Made by a program: the position numbers and the translations under genes. This document shows, one piece after another, positions 29,513 to 43,497 of a stretch of 64,000 bases of DNA. Within the stretch, counting starts at the first letter, position 1. Every line of letters begins with the position of its first letter. The notes under the pieces were generated by a model. The model worked only from the letters and a program-made list of their open reading frames with translations, was not told the origin of the DNA and made no database searches. This DNA comes from Stictocephala bisonia (Eukaryota > Arthropoda > Insecta > Hemiptera > Membracidae), in assembly GCA_035578905.1 (NCBI GenBank), contig JAQJVL010001101.1:62001-126000 (forward strand). Direction: 5' to 3'.

Positions 29513-30419
29513 ATTAATGCAGGTATATTCTAGAACATGACATAATAATGCAGGTATAAAAGTAGGAAGTATGTGTAAAAACAATATTTAATTGTCACTG
29601 TTGTATGCCATGAGACTTGCATCGTTAGGTATTTTTACTATCGTAAAGGAGTTATCGAACAATTGATGTGAAAAAAATAGCTCACTTTAAAATTAGTCAC
29701 TTGCAACCTCATCCAAATAGCTTACACCTCATTTTAAATGATAATTCTACGTTATTACGGAAATGTATTAAATATTTGTTAGACATTTGGAAGACTGACA
29801 AAGCTTTGAGTTTTATGGGTGTTAATGAAATTTTTGTTAGCAATTTCCGTCAGGGTCAAATTGCTAATCATTCTCTCATAACATGTTCGAGCTTAAACGG
29901 CCCTTCAACTTTAACGTGGATTTTAATGTTGTTTTTTATGAAGTAGTACAATTTTTAAGTACTAAGTTGATCATTACATTTAATTAATTATTCTTATAAA
30001 ATAATGCAGATGTGAGAAATATAAGACGTATTTTAATTTTAAAATTTCAAATCAAATTTCAAGAAGTTTGGTTTGTGAAGACTCCTTCAATTACTATCAT
30101 TATGCATTTAGTGGGTATTTGGGTATGGCTATTAAAGGTTATTTCGAGATACAAAACTGATATTGTTGGAAAACTGATCGGTTGCAGCATTAGTAGTGAA
30201 TTGTTAATGGGAAGTGTGCAGTTTTAGTAAAGCTATTGTTGCTGGTGGTGACATTAGGATAGTAATTTTCCGATGTAAATGAATTTGTATGTACATGTAT
30301 CAAATTCAAATAGGACCATAAGCATAGGTCTAGCGATTAATAATAATGTTTAATTTATAGATTTGTAAGAGAAATGTCTTATTTTTAATGACAATAGTTA
30401 AAATAGGTAGTACATTCTG
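29513..30419. other. AT-rich spacer, no supported gene
   Basis: Open frames at 29668-29946 and 30012-30227 have no recognisable domain, and their composition matches the background. Confidence 0.45.
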
Positions 30420-30677
30420 ACATTCAGTGTTGGTCCTCATCGGGAATAGTTGGCCTGATCAACCAACTTGATTAATGTATTCTGCTGAAGTGACGCGCCT
30501 TAAACAGCCAACATCCACCTTTACTTGTCTGCACACTTCCTCCCCCTCGCTGGCACTAAGATATTGTTGCTGGCTGCTTTGTCTTTAGAGTTGTGTATCA
30601 GACTAGGTAAAGTGGACTGGGAATTTGAAGCTCTCCGACTTCGTTGGACTTGATGCCTACTTATTGTGTTCTTAGTG
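30420..30677 (+). other. Exon-like segment with a consensus 5' splice site
   Basis: A less AT-rich stretch containing TGACGCGCC and CTCCCCCTCGCTGGCAC ends in GTGAG followed by GTGAGT (junction near 30678), a near-perfect metazoan donor. It could be a non-coding first exon of a host gene. The donor lies inside the right copy of the 235-bp inverted repeat. Confidence 0.25.
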
Positions 30678-30900
30678 AGGTGAGTCTTTACTATAAAATG
30701 AAGTATTTATACTTAATTTTTTAGTAACTGCCTTTGCCACGTATTTCGTTTCAACAACTAAAATATTTGATAATTTAATTAAATTAACGTTATTTCCGTT
30801 ACGCCTTTGGTTGACATGAAAGTAACGTATAGAATGTAAGTTTATAAACTCATAAATCGTTAACTGGAGTTTCACTATTGATTTATGTTACAATAATATT
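30666..30900. repeat. 235-bp inverted repeat, right copy
   Basis: Partner of 26735-26969; together they bracket 3.7 kb of minisatellite-rich DNA. Confidence 0.85.
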
Positions 30901-31129
30901 TATTTATGTTATACCTACTGTAAATGTCAGATAGAGAAAATATTGAGCCACAACTTAAAATTTGTGATTTAGTATAACTTTAAATTTAAAATAACTATTT
31001 CAAGTCAACGCCTATCTCAAGTGTATATAACATGTCGTAGTATTCAGCCTCTATAAAAAAAAAAAAAATAACGGAATAAGTAATTTCTTTAAATATATAT
31101 CTCATATCAACTTAGTTTATTGATCTGTC

Positions 31130-32025
31130 AAAAGAGACCACTGTCTGTCATACGTTGTATCAGATGTCACACGAGACCACTGGCTGTCATATGTTGTATC
31201 AGATGTCACACGAGACCACTGTCTGTCATATGTTGAATCAGATGTCACACGAGACCACTGTCTGTCATATGTTGTATCAGATGTCACACGAGACCACTGT
31301 CTGTCATATGTTGTATCAGATGTCACACGAGACCACTGTCTGTCACATGTTGAATCAAGTGTCACACGAAACCACTGTCTGTCACATGTTGTATCAGATG
31401 ACATAAGACCACTGTCCGTCACATGTTGTGTCAGATGTCACACGAGATCACTGTCTGTAACATGTTGTATCGGGTGTCACACGAGACCACTGCCTGTCAA
31501 ATGTTGTATCAGATGTCACACGAGACCACTGTCTGTCATATGTTGTATCAGATATCACACGAGACCACTGCCTGTCACATGTTGTATCAAGTTTCACACG
31601 AGACCACTGCCTATCATATGTTGTATCAAGTGTCACACGAGACCACTGCCTGTCATATGTTGTATCAGATGTCACACGAGACTACTGCCTGTCACATGTT
31701 GAATCAAGTGTCACACGAAACCACTGTCTGTCACATGTTGTATCAGATGACACAAGACCACTGTCCGTCACATGTTGTGTCAGATGTCACACGAGATCAC
31801 TGTCTGTAACATGTTGTATCAGATGTCACACGAAACCACTGTCTGTCACATGTTGTATCAGATGTCACCGAGACGACTGTCTGTCACATGTTGTATCAGA
31901 TGTTACACGAGATCACTGTCTGTCACATGTTGTATCAGATGTCACACGAGACACTGTCTGTCACATGTTGTATTAGATGTCACATGATACCACTGCCTGT
32001 CACATGTTGTATCAGATGACACACA
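31130..32025. repeat. 39-bp minisatellite, about 23 units
   Basis: Unit of ATCAGATGTCACACGAGACC then ACTGTCTGTCATATGTTGT. As 39 is a multiple of three, frames stay open on both strands. A higher-order block of several units (about 31330-31450) recurs at 31695-31805. Confidence 0.9.
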
Positions 32026-32675
32026 CACAGAGGGTCACTGACAAGTCACAGTAATTACCTTGTGTTATTGTATCCCTCGAGTCTATGGGGAACTAATATA
32101 TGTCAACACCTCGTTGCAATAACATGTTCATCTCAACTGACATAGTCCTCTGTTATGTAAACTGTGTACAAACTATCCGGTATTGATTTATATGTTATTA
32201 CACAAATAATTAAGTTCATATTCATTTGCGTCATATTTAACTTCAGTAACATTAAACAAAAGAGTTACTAATCTGAACATTTATTTAATTCCTCATTCAT
32301 TGATTGTTAAATTATTATATCTCTTAAACTTAAAGTGTGTACATTTTTACAGTAAATTCTAAGAAACTCATCGTTGTAAAATTCATTTTTCACTTATAAT
32401 GGACTAGATATTATTACAGCACCTCTAACAATTGCTATACGATCAGTTATTTAAAACTACAATAATCTAATCAAATATTTACATCACACAGTTATCATAC
32501 AGTTATATATGTTATATTGTGGTACTTAATGAAGGACTACTGTACAGTATTTACGGATGTGTTGAAGGAGTAGTGTAATGTGAAAAATGAAAAATGTTGG
32601 ATAATCCGTCACTTAAAACTACAATTTCAAATGTTAATAAATGTTGTTAACATACAGTTTTATTTCAATTTGGAA
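32026..32675. other. AT-rich spacer
   Basis: No feature recognised. Confidence 0.5.
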
Positions 32676-32935
32676 ATGTAAATTTATATTAACTCTAATT
32701 ATACCTTTCAAGAGAGTTACCTGATCGTACAAGTTTGATTATAGAAGTGTAAATTTACATTAACCCTAAATATACCTTTCAAGTCAGGTACCTGACTGTA
32801 CATGTTTTACTATAGAAATTTAAATTTACATTAACCCTAAATATGCCGTTCAAGGCAGGTACCTGACAGTGCATGTATGAATGTACATTAGTCCTACATT
32901 TGCCTCAAGATACAGGTACCTCACTTCACTGTGAT
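32676..32935. repeat. About 70-bp imperfect tandem repeat, 3-4 units
   Basis: Units share AAATTTACATTAACCCTAAA and CAGGTACCTGACTGTACATG and decay towards the right. Confidence 0.65.
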
Positions 32936-35900
32936 CATGAATAAATGTAATACACTTTATGGACATACCAGATTTTGGGAACTAAAATTCCACAATTTTA
33001 ATTAAAAAGCTAAAAGTACATTATTACCTCTTGCTACAATTTTAGGCTAAACATTGGACAATTTTATATGTTTACGAGTGGGCTTGTATTTTTCTCATTA
33101 GTGCCTTACTCTAAAAATAGTTTCATTGTAGTTTATACAATAAAAGTTAATGTAATCTATTTATACTAAAAATTTTAGTTTGTGTATATCTTCAAGAATA
33201 TATTTCAACTGTATAATTGTTAGAAATAACACAATTTTAAACCAATAAAAGTTTTATAAGTTTTAAATTGTGTTATTTTTTACAATTATATACAAAAAAC
33301 AATACAGTTCCATCTTCAACATATTTCAACTAGGTTTAAAAATTGCCGTATCACATTGCATCAAATCATTTTTAGATTAGCAGTCCTTTAACGGTCATAA
33401 ATGTTGGCCTATTTCTCCATGGACCATTTCTGTAGACCGTGTCTCTCGTAGAAGGAAGTTTGTAATGTTCAATCAAAAGGAAGTCTAAACTATATCAGTC
33501 TTAAAGGTCGTAACAAGTTCTTGGGAAGTGATGGGTCTGAATCTTGGGTTGAAGACAACTGGCTGATGTACTCAAAGTGGTGGGATGTAAAGAGAGGGCA
33601 CCAGTTTCAGTCATTTCCCCACCAGATGCTGTATAGATCCTGGCTCTTGAAGTTAATATACTAGAACAATAGTTCAACAATCTTTGTGATTGTTTTAATT
33701 ACTTTTTCCATGACAAAATATAGTGTTCTTTGTTTGGCATTGCTTATAATTGCAACTTAGTTATAACATCAATACTATACTATATAACACTTATACAAAA
33801 TTTAGTGTATAATAGTTACTATTCTGTGTGAAAATTAGAAACAGTTTTCCTTAAATTATACAAACATTCCTGACTTGGTAAAAAATAAATTAATCACATG
33901 GGCCAAAAAAATTTATTTTTCATTTTCGGATAAAAACAATATTTTATTGACAGAAATACAATTAATAACCCAAATATATTCCCTTAATATTGTTTATAGT
34001 ACTTGTAAGAAACAAAATTTGTATGTTTAAAAATAAATAATAATAATAATAAAATAAGCTTAAATTGCAAAAGTTACAAGAGTATGAAGTTTTTTTATTC
34101 GCGACCAAAAGGTTTAAATTTAATCAGCGTATCAGTACAATGTATTCGTAAACATGTTATTTTACTTATCACAATAACATGAGAACTGTACCTGTACTTA
34201 TCACATTATACAATAAAGGTGTATACAGGTACAGTGGTACTTATCAAGACGATTACCACTGTACCTGTACGGGGAACGTGTTGATCACGTTGATATACAT
34301 CTTTTTTTGTCCCTACGAAACATTCTGGCAAAGTGATCCTAAAGTGTTGAGATGTATCCTTCTCAATCATTCAAGGGAACGATCCGACAGAATATTGTAC
34401 CTGTATTAGTTAGTTTTGAATATACTTTCCCGTTACAACCTGACGAACGTTTATAGTGTATTGATCATTTAGTTATTTGTTTTAATAAAGACTTTCCTTT
34501 CTTATCTTAGGAAACATTGGGACAACAATTTACTATCTTAACGTTTTTGTAAGTACACAATTTTTTTACTAATAAAAAAACTGTACTCTTTACTGTTTCT
34601 ATGTAAAAAATAATATTATTTTAATTTAGAAAATTATTACCATTCTATTTTTGTTTGTTTTTTTCTATATAAGGGAAACTCGTGGATTAAATTAGATGTA
34701 TATGGACATTCAGGTTATCATTGCTAGGTTTGGAAGTTATGGATAAAATCATTCAGGAAATAATTATTAACTTAACCCCATATTTTCCATTAAACATAAA
34801 TACTTGATCAATCTAGCCAAAATAGATGTATAATTTTGATAAATAAATATTGCAATTACGACAGCCGTATTTATTACACACTACATGATTCCCAGCCGTT
34901 TACATATTCATTAGCCTTCAGCTAATTTTGAAAACAAATCGCTTTTCATTATTCCACCACGTATCGTTAATTTGTATGTTTATTGCCAATCATTCAATTT
35001 GGTTTTCATTGGTTTACAATGGTTGAATGGAGTATCGGAAACTCTCAAAACTCAGCTGTGTAAACTCTTAGAAGGCAAATAGATTCCGATGGATGCTCAG
35101 TCGAATAATTGAAAATACTTTGTTGTTTTTTTATTTTTACTATTATTATCTTATAACCAAAACATATAATAATTAGTATACATAATTTTGTTCCAGTTTA
35201 ACTGACACCAGCTAAAAATACTTTATTACAATAATCAATATATAAACTATTACTTTCACTTTAATTTATATATTTATAGCTACTTTATATGTATAATATT
35301 TTTGAGTTTCTCGACATATGATATAGTATAATTATATTTTAACTGATTAATTTCGAGCAAATAAAAACCTTAAATTTATAATTAATTGTTCGTATAATTA
35401 TCATTTATTGTTCTCAGTCCGACTGAAACATTATTATTTTTACTATACATGAAGAGCATATATCTCAGGTAATAATGTAAATCTGTGTTGAAATAAAGAT
35501 CATTAAGCACTGTAACCAAAAATATCCTTCGTATCTTTCTCATCTTATGACTACATAAAGCAACTAATAATACAAATTATTTTTGCAGAGTTTCACTCAT
35601 TTCTACTTCCCACTGATCTCCCCAATGACAACATCCTGGTTAAATATCAAGTGTCTAAAACAACCTTGAGTTCCTAATAACATGGAACACTCGTGAAATA
35701 GGGTGAAACTAGCTGAGTATGAGTTTAGTTGGACAGGCAAAAGTGTCATACTACTTTCAGAATTCAGAAACCTACCATAGACATCATAGTTAAAATCCAG
35801 GTTGTGACGCCTGTTTTATTAATGGAAAATCATAAACAGATCATGTACTCCAATTTTAGGACAAACAAAGGATCTCTTGAGTAAAGTGTATTCTGAACCT

Positions 35901-36165
35901 CTCAAACGAACAATTTCCATGAAACAACTGAAGCTATGAAGAATTCAGTAAAGATATAACAGCTTAATCACTGCATGAAGAGCTAAAAATATCGACAAAT
36001 AATGTTCTAGGGAAGGACAAGAAAGGTGCTTCCACTTCACCTTTCTCTGGACACTTCCACGCCATCCCTGGAAGGAACTTCTTTCGGACAGCCTTCACCT
36101 CTTCAGTGCCAAGACCACTTCAACCAAAGGCCTTCAAAACAGATTTAGTTATTAAAGTTTCATGT
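32936..36165. other. AT-rich intergenic DNA
   Basis: No gene seen. A short foldback (AATTGTTAGAAATAACACAA with its complement, about 33215-33290) and a palindromic GTACCTGTAC-rich patch (34185-34275) are the only structures noted. Confidence 0.55.
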
Positions 36166-36170
36166 TATTA

Positions 36171-36650
36171 AAATAAATGGTATTCTACAGAACGATGCCA
36201 TATAGTTAGTTACTCATAGCTTTTAATATAGTAATTACTGTGTTCAGATAATATCAAATTGTAGTTTAATTATAGGTGACCATGTCGGTAAAAATAAATG
36301 GTATTCTACAGAACGATGCCATATAGTTAGTTACTCATAGCTTTTAATATAGTAATTACTGTGTTCAGATAATATCAAATTGTAGTTTAATTATAGGTGA
36401 CCATGTCGGTAAAAATAAATGGTATTCTACAGAACGATGCCATATAGTTAGTTACTCATAGCTTTTAATATAGTAATTACTGTGTTCATATAATATCAAA
36501 TTGTAGTTTAATTATAGGTGACCATGTCGTTAAAAATAAATGGTATTCTACAAAACGATGCCATAGTTAGTTACTCATAGCTTTTAATATAGTATGTACT
36601 GTGTTCAGATAATATCAAATTGGAGTTTAATTATTGGTGACCATGTCGGT
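36171..36650. repeat. 121-bp tandem repeat, 4 units
   Basis: Units start at 36171, 36292, 36413 and about 36534, each AAATAAATGGTATTCTACA... to GACCATGTCGGT. The first three are almost identical and the last is diverged. Confidence 0.9.
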
Positions 36651-38404
36651 AAAAAATAAAAAATTCCCAAATCATATGAGAAGAAAAGAGGTCACAGCAA
36701 ATCTCTCTTACTGCATGTTACAACGCCTGGAGCTTTCCGTTAATTCACTACCACTACTTTGGTTTTTCCGTTAATTTACTACCGTATGATAAATATTCTA
36801 TTGCTCGAAAAACTCTTCAAAAATAATTATTGTTTACGTCCACTTTGGTATTCCTTATCCACAAGGAACCCGATACTGCTGGCCTTATGGCCTTATCTTA
36901 ACGCTTTCCAACAACTTATACACGGAGAGCGCATTCAGTGGTAAATCAATAATTGTATTTACCAGTTTTTTAACAACTTTGGTAGCCACCTAACCGATTC
37001 CAACCTAACCTAACCGTAATTGCGATAAAAAAGTAGTAGTAGTGAATTTACGCAAAAGCTCCCAAAGATAGGCTTCAAGTGATAGGCAAAGGGTAATCTG
37101 TCTCGAAAAAATACTAAGAGAATGAGTATATTTTAAATATACGAAGTGGGATACAATTATTAACATTTGAACGATCTTTCATGAAGCCATGCTAATAAAG
37201 AGAGAAGATGGCAGACAAAAAACAATTTGTACAACCTTTTCAAATGTTGTGTCTACTAAATACAGAAAAGATTTTGGTTTGAGATCATACAAGTTTGTGA
37301 TCCTTTTTTCGTAATTGAAGTTACTTGTGCAGTCTGCCATACCGAAGGAAACTCTCCTGTTATTAAACTCCAGTGGAATAATGAGTCAATCAGATCAACC
37401 CAGGATCTGAACTGATAATAGATTTCTGCGTTGAAGACATGAGTGATATTACTATTATATTTTAAAATGTATGACCATTGAATATTGGTACTTACATGTA
37501 AAATTCAAAAATATAAAGTAAAGTATTTATTTGCATAAATAAATGTTCTACTTTTTATGTTTAGATTTTGTTTTCCTTGAAGTCACAAATAACAAATCAA
37601 AAAATAAATTTAACCAAGGAGTGAAAATAAATAAAGAAACCTGTTCAAGTTAGGCTCAAATAAGGCTATAAAATGCTTAGTTTATATCTTCTACATGATT
37701 GAAATGGTCAAGTCTTGTTTTTCAATGACTTTTAATGATTACGTATTAGAATTACCAATTATTCTTTTCGGAAACTCATTATAATTCTTCTGCATGTTAC
37801 TGTGAAATAAATGATTCGCATTTGTAGTAAAATAGTGTCCATTTTAATAATAACAGGTGGAAGCAACAAAAGACAGGATTAGGACCAGTTAGTTCTGTCA
37901 GAGACAAATTACCCAGGGTCGCCAACATTGCAGGTGGAATGTTGCCATGGTAACGGAATCGTGAAATGATACTATCAGTATCTCCACTACTTCACTTCAC
38001 ATTTTATTATACATCATTAATGGGGGTCAGCCAACATTTAAATATCTGTTGTGCGCCCTACTGGACGGCGGTCTTGATAGCAGTGCTTGTTTGATGGATT
38101 CATTATGACAAACATGGAAGTTTTATAATATCATCATGTTGTTAAGTACATTTTCCGTCTGAAAAAGGCTGTTTATTGCTTCCAGCTCTCCAATATGGTG
38201 GCTAATAACGTCCTGTTAACGTAAATTTCCTATTAATTGTTTTGTACATGCCCCGTTCATCCAAGATTTCTTTAAACAAACAATATCTTTCGACTGGTGT
38301 AAAGAGCGACACCTTTCGACTAAAATATAAAGATAATAACTTTTAAATAATATTATACTACATATATTGTTAGGTTTTTAATTATCAATAATTATTTGAC
38401 GTGA
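36651..38404. other. AT-rich intergenic DNA with a GC-richer island
   Basis: No gene recognised. The island at 37880-38100 contains a perfect RFX X-box (see 37941-37954). Confidence 0.5.
37941..37954. promoter_or_regulatory. Perfect X-box (RFX-type) motif
   Basis: GTTGCCATGGTAAC is a full palindromic RFX-factor site. It lies in a locally GC-richer island (AGGGTCGCCAACATTG nearby). No adjacent exon is recognised. Confidence 0.3.
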
Positions 38405-38485
38405 CAATCGGGAGAGCCGGTGGCCGAGCGGTCTAGTCTAACTTTGAGGCTGAGTTAAAGGAAACGCATGTTTAAATCCTTGGAT
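38405..38485 (+). mobile_element. tRNA-derived short interspersed fragment
   Basis: GGTGGCCGAGCGGTCTAG is a good RNA polymerase III box A of Leu/Ser tRNA type; GTTTAAATCC about 45 bp later is a decayed box B. The anticodon arm does not fold, so this is not a functional tRNA. Confidence 0.45.
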
Positions 38486-41400
38486 AGACTTTACCAGTAA
38501 TATTCGACATGTACTGTATGTGTTTCCCTCTTGTGTCTGAATAAGTTCCATGAAAAGATCAATAGGCTATGGGGAGTGGGCAGAGCAAGTAAAAATAATA
38601 ATGGCCTCTCTTTAAAAGAGAAACCAAATCTGTCATTGAATACAGTTGAAGAATATTAACTTCACTCAGATAAGTAGGTTTTTATGAGGAAAACTTTTAA
38701 GTATTTTGAGTTTATTTCCGGCGGGTCTCACAGTTAGTGGCAATGTGAATAAATGTTGGACACAGAGACCTGATGTTGTCGTCAGATGAAATAAAGAATC
38801 CAAACATAGAAAAGATATTTTTGTATTAATAGATCGCAACGTTAAAGTGAACATTAAAATACATTTTTTCATATCTCTATTTATGAAGAGCCTGATTGTT
38901 GTACCTAAAATTTATTTATAATATTACATAGTTTGAGATATGCTTCTTAAAAATGTTTGTCCCACACATGCACCTACAAACCTCCAATTTTACCGTTGAT
39001 ATCTCAAAATTAATTATTATTGTGAAATGCCTGTCTTCATATGCCTTAGGGATCTGTCTAATATAATTTGGAAGAAACCCTTTTCTCAATTGTGAAGATG
39101 TCAATTAAATAATTGTTTACTCCGGGACTCTTTTTTAATAAAAACTAGGCCTACATTACTACTTAACCTACAATGATTTTGCTTGAATTTTTATATAAAT
39201 ATATACAAGACAAAAAGTATCTAAATATAACCCTATTACAGGAAAGGAAACACAAAATAGTAAACCATGTGATACATTTATTTTTATAATAAATATACAT
39301 CAGCTTTGCCAAGCACCTTAAGGCATATAAAATACATTGTTACATTATCAGTACTATCCTGATTGGTGGTATTTAACAATAGATGGTGAAATAAATACCT
39401 CATTTTTGTTCTGCCAACAATGTTGAGCTATTCTGTGTGGCCTTAGTATCACTGTTACCCTTGACAAGTTTCCTTAATTTAAAAAATACTGCTTTTGAGC
39501 TAAAAAGAAACATTTTAGTTGTTTCTTCTTAATTTATCCTTCATTTCAGATTCAATAAACCAGAAAGTGTGTATTGTTATACACTTTCATCAATTTAAAC
39601 AGCCACACTAATGTATTTGATTAATTGTAATATAATGTTTATTGTTAGTAATAAATTTTAAATGTTTGTTGATAGGAAAGATAATATACAACATTAAACT
39701 ATTCCTGATGAAACCTCTTTTGTTAAAATCCTCCGTAATTTTAATTTCACAGGTTTAATAATTTAAGTAATAAAGAAAAACATGTTTAAACTGTTTAATT
39801 CAATTCACTATTAACTATTTTTTTTTTAAATTCACTGAGTAAAAAAAATAATAAACTTCCAGATAACATCTTTAACATAAATCAAAATTCTGCTTGTATT
39901 GCCTCAAATTCTAAAAGTTTAGTTCTATTGTTTATTATATTTGGCCATAATCACCCGATCATTTTTTATTTAATTTCAATGTACAACGTGTCCATACAAT
40001 ATTATAAATTCAATATCTAATAATAGACTTTTTTGTAACTAAATTTTTATTCAAAATGAGGTAAAATAGAAAATACCCGGAAACATAAACAAAAATATTG
40101 TGAAACATAATTGAGTTATTAACGTATTAGACTCCAGAATAGTCAGATTTTATCATTTAAATTTACAAACCGAAGTTTCTGCAGAGGTGGAAGCTTACCT
40201 TCCATTTGCCAACTTTTCCTCTCAATCGAACTTTCTCACTTGACAATCACGTTTAACATGACAATACCAACTTTGCTTCTCTAGATGGGTTCTTAGAGGA
40301 ATTGTATTTGAACCACTTATTTAAAATATTAGAATAATTACAGCTCATAAAATGTTGGCCCTACTTATAATTTTCAATAAACTTTTACATAATTAGTATA
40401 TTCGAAGATATTAGTCGTATAAATACGATAAAGTTTAATAAATTAACCTTCTTTCTTTGCAAAAGTAGAAATTACTATTTTTTATCTATTCAATCCAATT
40501 ACAAATACTCTACGGAATCATTTCTATCGTGGTTTTATTTTATTAAGTTGTACAGTTTTCATATTATATTTTTATATCTTCTAATAAAAACCTAAGACAA
40601 ATCTTATTACTATTTTCCTGGGAAAAAAAGTTAATATAATAAGTTTGTAATCATTCACGTAGAGAGAGACACGTAAAATAAATGATCGGTTCAAATGTCA
40701 ATCAACTGACTGTTTTGTTTTATAAGTTTTCTATTAAGATTCAGACTGTTATTTTATTTTTCTAATTCTTATATGATTGATGAAAAGTTTCTTGTTTTGT
40801 CACTGGTATTGTTACCAAAATTATACACTGTTGAATCATAAACATCAAAGAAATCACCTGTGTTCAACGTCAATAGCTGACTACAAAACTTCCTTGTAGT
40901 AAGACAATTTAATTTACAAACTATGAATATAAAAAGAAGTAAAATATACATTAACTGGTGGTCTAATTAGATGATTTCAATATGTTTACAATGAAGCTCT
41001 AAAGCAACATTGTATCTAATTAAAATGTTGGTCTTGCGTATTCCCATATGTGTATGTTGATATGAGGTATGTAGACCCAAAATCAGTGAGTACAGAATAT
41101 AAATAGAGAGGCCTTAGGTCAAAGCGTTTGAAGCAGGGTCTCCGACCAATATGTCGGCATACGATGTGTTTGTGGGTAGTAGACAGCGTTGCGTGCAGGT
41201 GCTTTACAACTGCGCCACGGCGGTTATTCTCACGTAGTCAGAACAGAATGTACTCACTGTTCTCGCAACTAACTTGCAACATTGCTACACTGGAAGTTAT
41301 CTTACAAAATGCGTATGAGAACATATTTCAATTCATGCTAGTAGCTATATTAATTACACGTATTGGTACATTAGAAGGAAGTCTACTACGTCTTTTCCTA

Positions 41401-42004
41401 GCCTACTTACCTATTATATTTTATGTCGTTTCACAAATCGTTGTCTAATATATGTTTAAGATTATTAATTCATGATGGTCTGTTAACAATAAAGCTGTTT
41501 CTTCGTTGTTTGCAAAGGTTAAATATTAGTTCGTCAAACTTTAACAAGCGCCAATCTTTCACTTACATTCCTTTGATGTGTTGGCACCACTGATAATTGA
41601 ATGTCCAATTTCCAATATGTTACTGATATTTTGGCAGACATCTCACGATACTTGTAGCTACAAATTAAAAACAATAAAAGCTATTTGAGGAAGTCAATAT
41701 GGATGTATTTCTTTTATTTAATTGTGGTTGTTGGAATACTATTAGCAGTTCAAGAAAATCTAAGGAGTTAATTTTTAACTTTGACAACAAATAATTTTAG
41801 TCGAATGAATTTTAAAAAGAATGTTTTGTTTAAAAATAAAATGTTACAAAAAGAAATTAAATAAATAATAAACAATACAAAAAGGACTTATTTTCCTTTA
41901 GTATTCCCCTGGCCCAGTAACTAGGCTACAATACAAAACTATGAACAAAGCTATTGTTACGTAGACAGCTTGAACATATTTACTCTGTTTTCCTATATCA
42001 TGCC
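38486..42004. other. AT-rich intergenic DNA
   Basis: No gene recognised. A tRNA-like fragment on the minus strand lies at about 41120-41225 (GTGGCGCAGTTGTAAAGC with GGTCGGAGACC as box B). The 106-residue frame at 41128-41448 overlaps it and is not supported as a gene. Confidence 0.5.
41120..41225 (-). mobile_element. tRNA-derived fragment, minus strand
   Basis: Box A GTGGCGCAGTTGTAAAGCACC is followed about 60 bp later by GGTCGGAGACC. Typical head of a short interspersed element; the tail is not defined. Confidence 0.35.
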
Positions 42005-42372
42005 GATGAGGGAGACAAAGGTAGTTGGACATTTGCCATCATTACGTGAAAATTAACAATCACGACGATTTGGTAAAACCCAAACCTTTTTCAAGTGCTA
42101 AAAACTAAATTACATCTACACAACCATGTTATAAAACTACGTTCTAAAACTAATAAACTTATCTTCTTTAATAATTATCTACATTTTAACCTAGATCCTA
42201 GAGTGGGGTATCATCCTCACTTCGTGCCTGGGACGTCTAGACGCCTTCGTCACTGTGGGTCGTAAGACTTCATCATTTTTGTAATATTTGATTATTGTAT
42301 TGTTTTATTCCTAATAATTGTTGTCTTTTCAGGTTAAAATGTAATTGTAATAGTAGTCTCAGTCCTTCCGAG

Positions 42373-42450
<78 letters not shown>

Positions 42451-42878
42451 TTGTGCATGTTGAATGTTATTTTAAATTAATAGTGTTTTTCAGGTACCAT
42501 ATATTTATGATTAGTTAATGTAATCTTATTTCAGTCTGATTTGAACATTAATTTTAATTGTGTTTTGAAATTTTTCGTTGATATCGTGACCTTGACAGTG
42601 CCTAATTGGTTATATTAATTTAACCCTGTTAACATGTTTTTATATTTAGTAAAAGTTCATTTTGTTGTACCCCACTCTAGGATCTAGGTTAAAATGTAGA
42701 TAATTATTAAAGTAGATAAGTTTATTAGTTTAAGAACGTAGTTTTATAACATGGCTGTGTAGATGTATTTTAGTTTTTAGCACTTGAAAAAGGATTGGGT
42801 TTTACCAAATCGAAACGTCGTGATTGTTAATTTTCACGTAATGATGGCAAATGTCCAACTACCTTTGTCTCCCTCATC
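42005..42878. mobile_element. Foldback element of 874 bp
   Basis: Arms of about 206-211 bp (42005-42210 and 42668-42878) are inverted repeats sharing GAGTGGGGTA, ACCTAGATCCTAGAGTGG and ATTTGCCATCATTACGTG. The spacer has a TA microsatellite (42375-42446) and one TGACCTTGA (42587-42595). No transposase seen. Confidence 0.8.
42375..42446. repeat. (TA)n microsatellite
   Basis: A 72-bp pure AT run within the foldback spacer. Confidence 0.9.
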
Positions 42879-43497
42879 TGATACTCCATCATTAACAAAT
42901 TTCAAAAACAAAGTATATCATGCCATTTGTAAAAGGCTCCACTTGTCTATATCTTATTACATTGGGTCTTCCAATACGTATAAAAATTCGTCGGATGGAA
43001 AACGTAATGTTTGTCGTTATTTTGGCATAGCAGAATAAAATACTCGTAGGTTTCAATAACACATTACATAATATTACACTTCCATTAGTATGTATCTTAT
43101 TTTTCTTAAATCTAATTAATTCTTTTTAGTTTTATTTAGTTTATGCTAATTAAGATTTAAGAATATTTAAGGTAATAAAAAAGTTAAAAAGAATATCGAA
43201 AGCATTTTTTTGCAACTAAAAGCTGTTGAACACCCTCCTTCGAAATGTCTGTTCCCCTATAAAAAGGACTGTATGAATTGTGATTTGAATAAAAGTGGCT
43301 AACAGTAAAATTAAAAAAAAAAGTAAAATGTCAACAGCATGTTTTCACAAGCTATGTAAACTTTAGAACTAATACAAGGCTACATTAAATACATTCTTAC
43401 ATTCTTACATATGAGACGCCGACACAACGTGAAAGAAGATGTTAAATAAATTTTGATATGCAATAGGATCTTTTATTTATAAGGCTTTCGGCTTGGC
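42879..43497. other. AT-rich spacer
   Basis: No supported gene; the frame that begins at 42784 in the foldback arm runs a little into it but has no domain. Confidence 0.45.

Noticed and set aside
29668..29946. 92-residue frame between minisatellites
   Set aside because: No domain, no promoter or splice context, and composition equal to the AT-rich background.
31117..31987. Repetitive frames up to 128 residues
   Set aside because: They come from the 39-bp minisatellite, open on both strands for the same reason.
38405..38485. Functional tRNA gene
   Set aside because: Box A is good but box B is degenerate, and acceptor and anticodon stems do not pair.
41128..41448. 106-residue hydrophobic frame
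   Set aside because: It overlaps a tRNA-derived fragment on the other strand, has AT-rich background composition after residue 50 and no domain.
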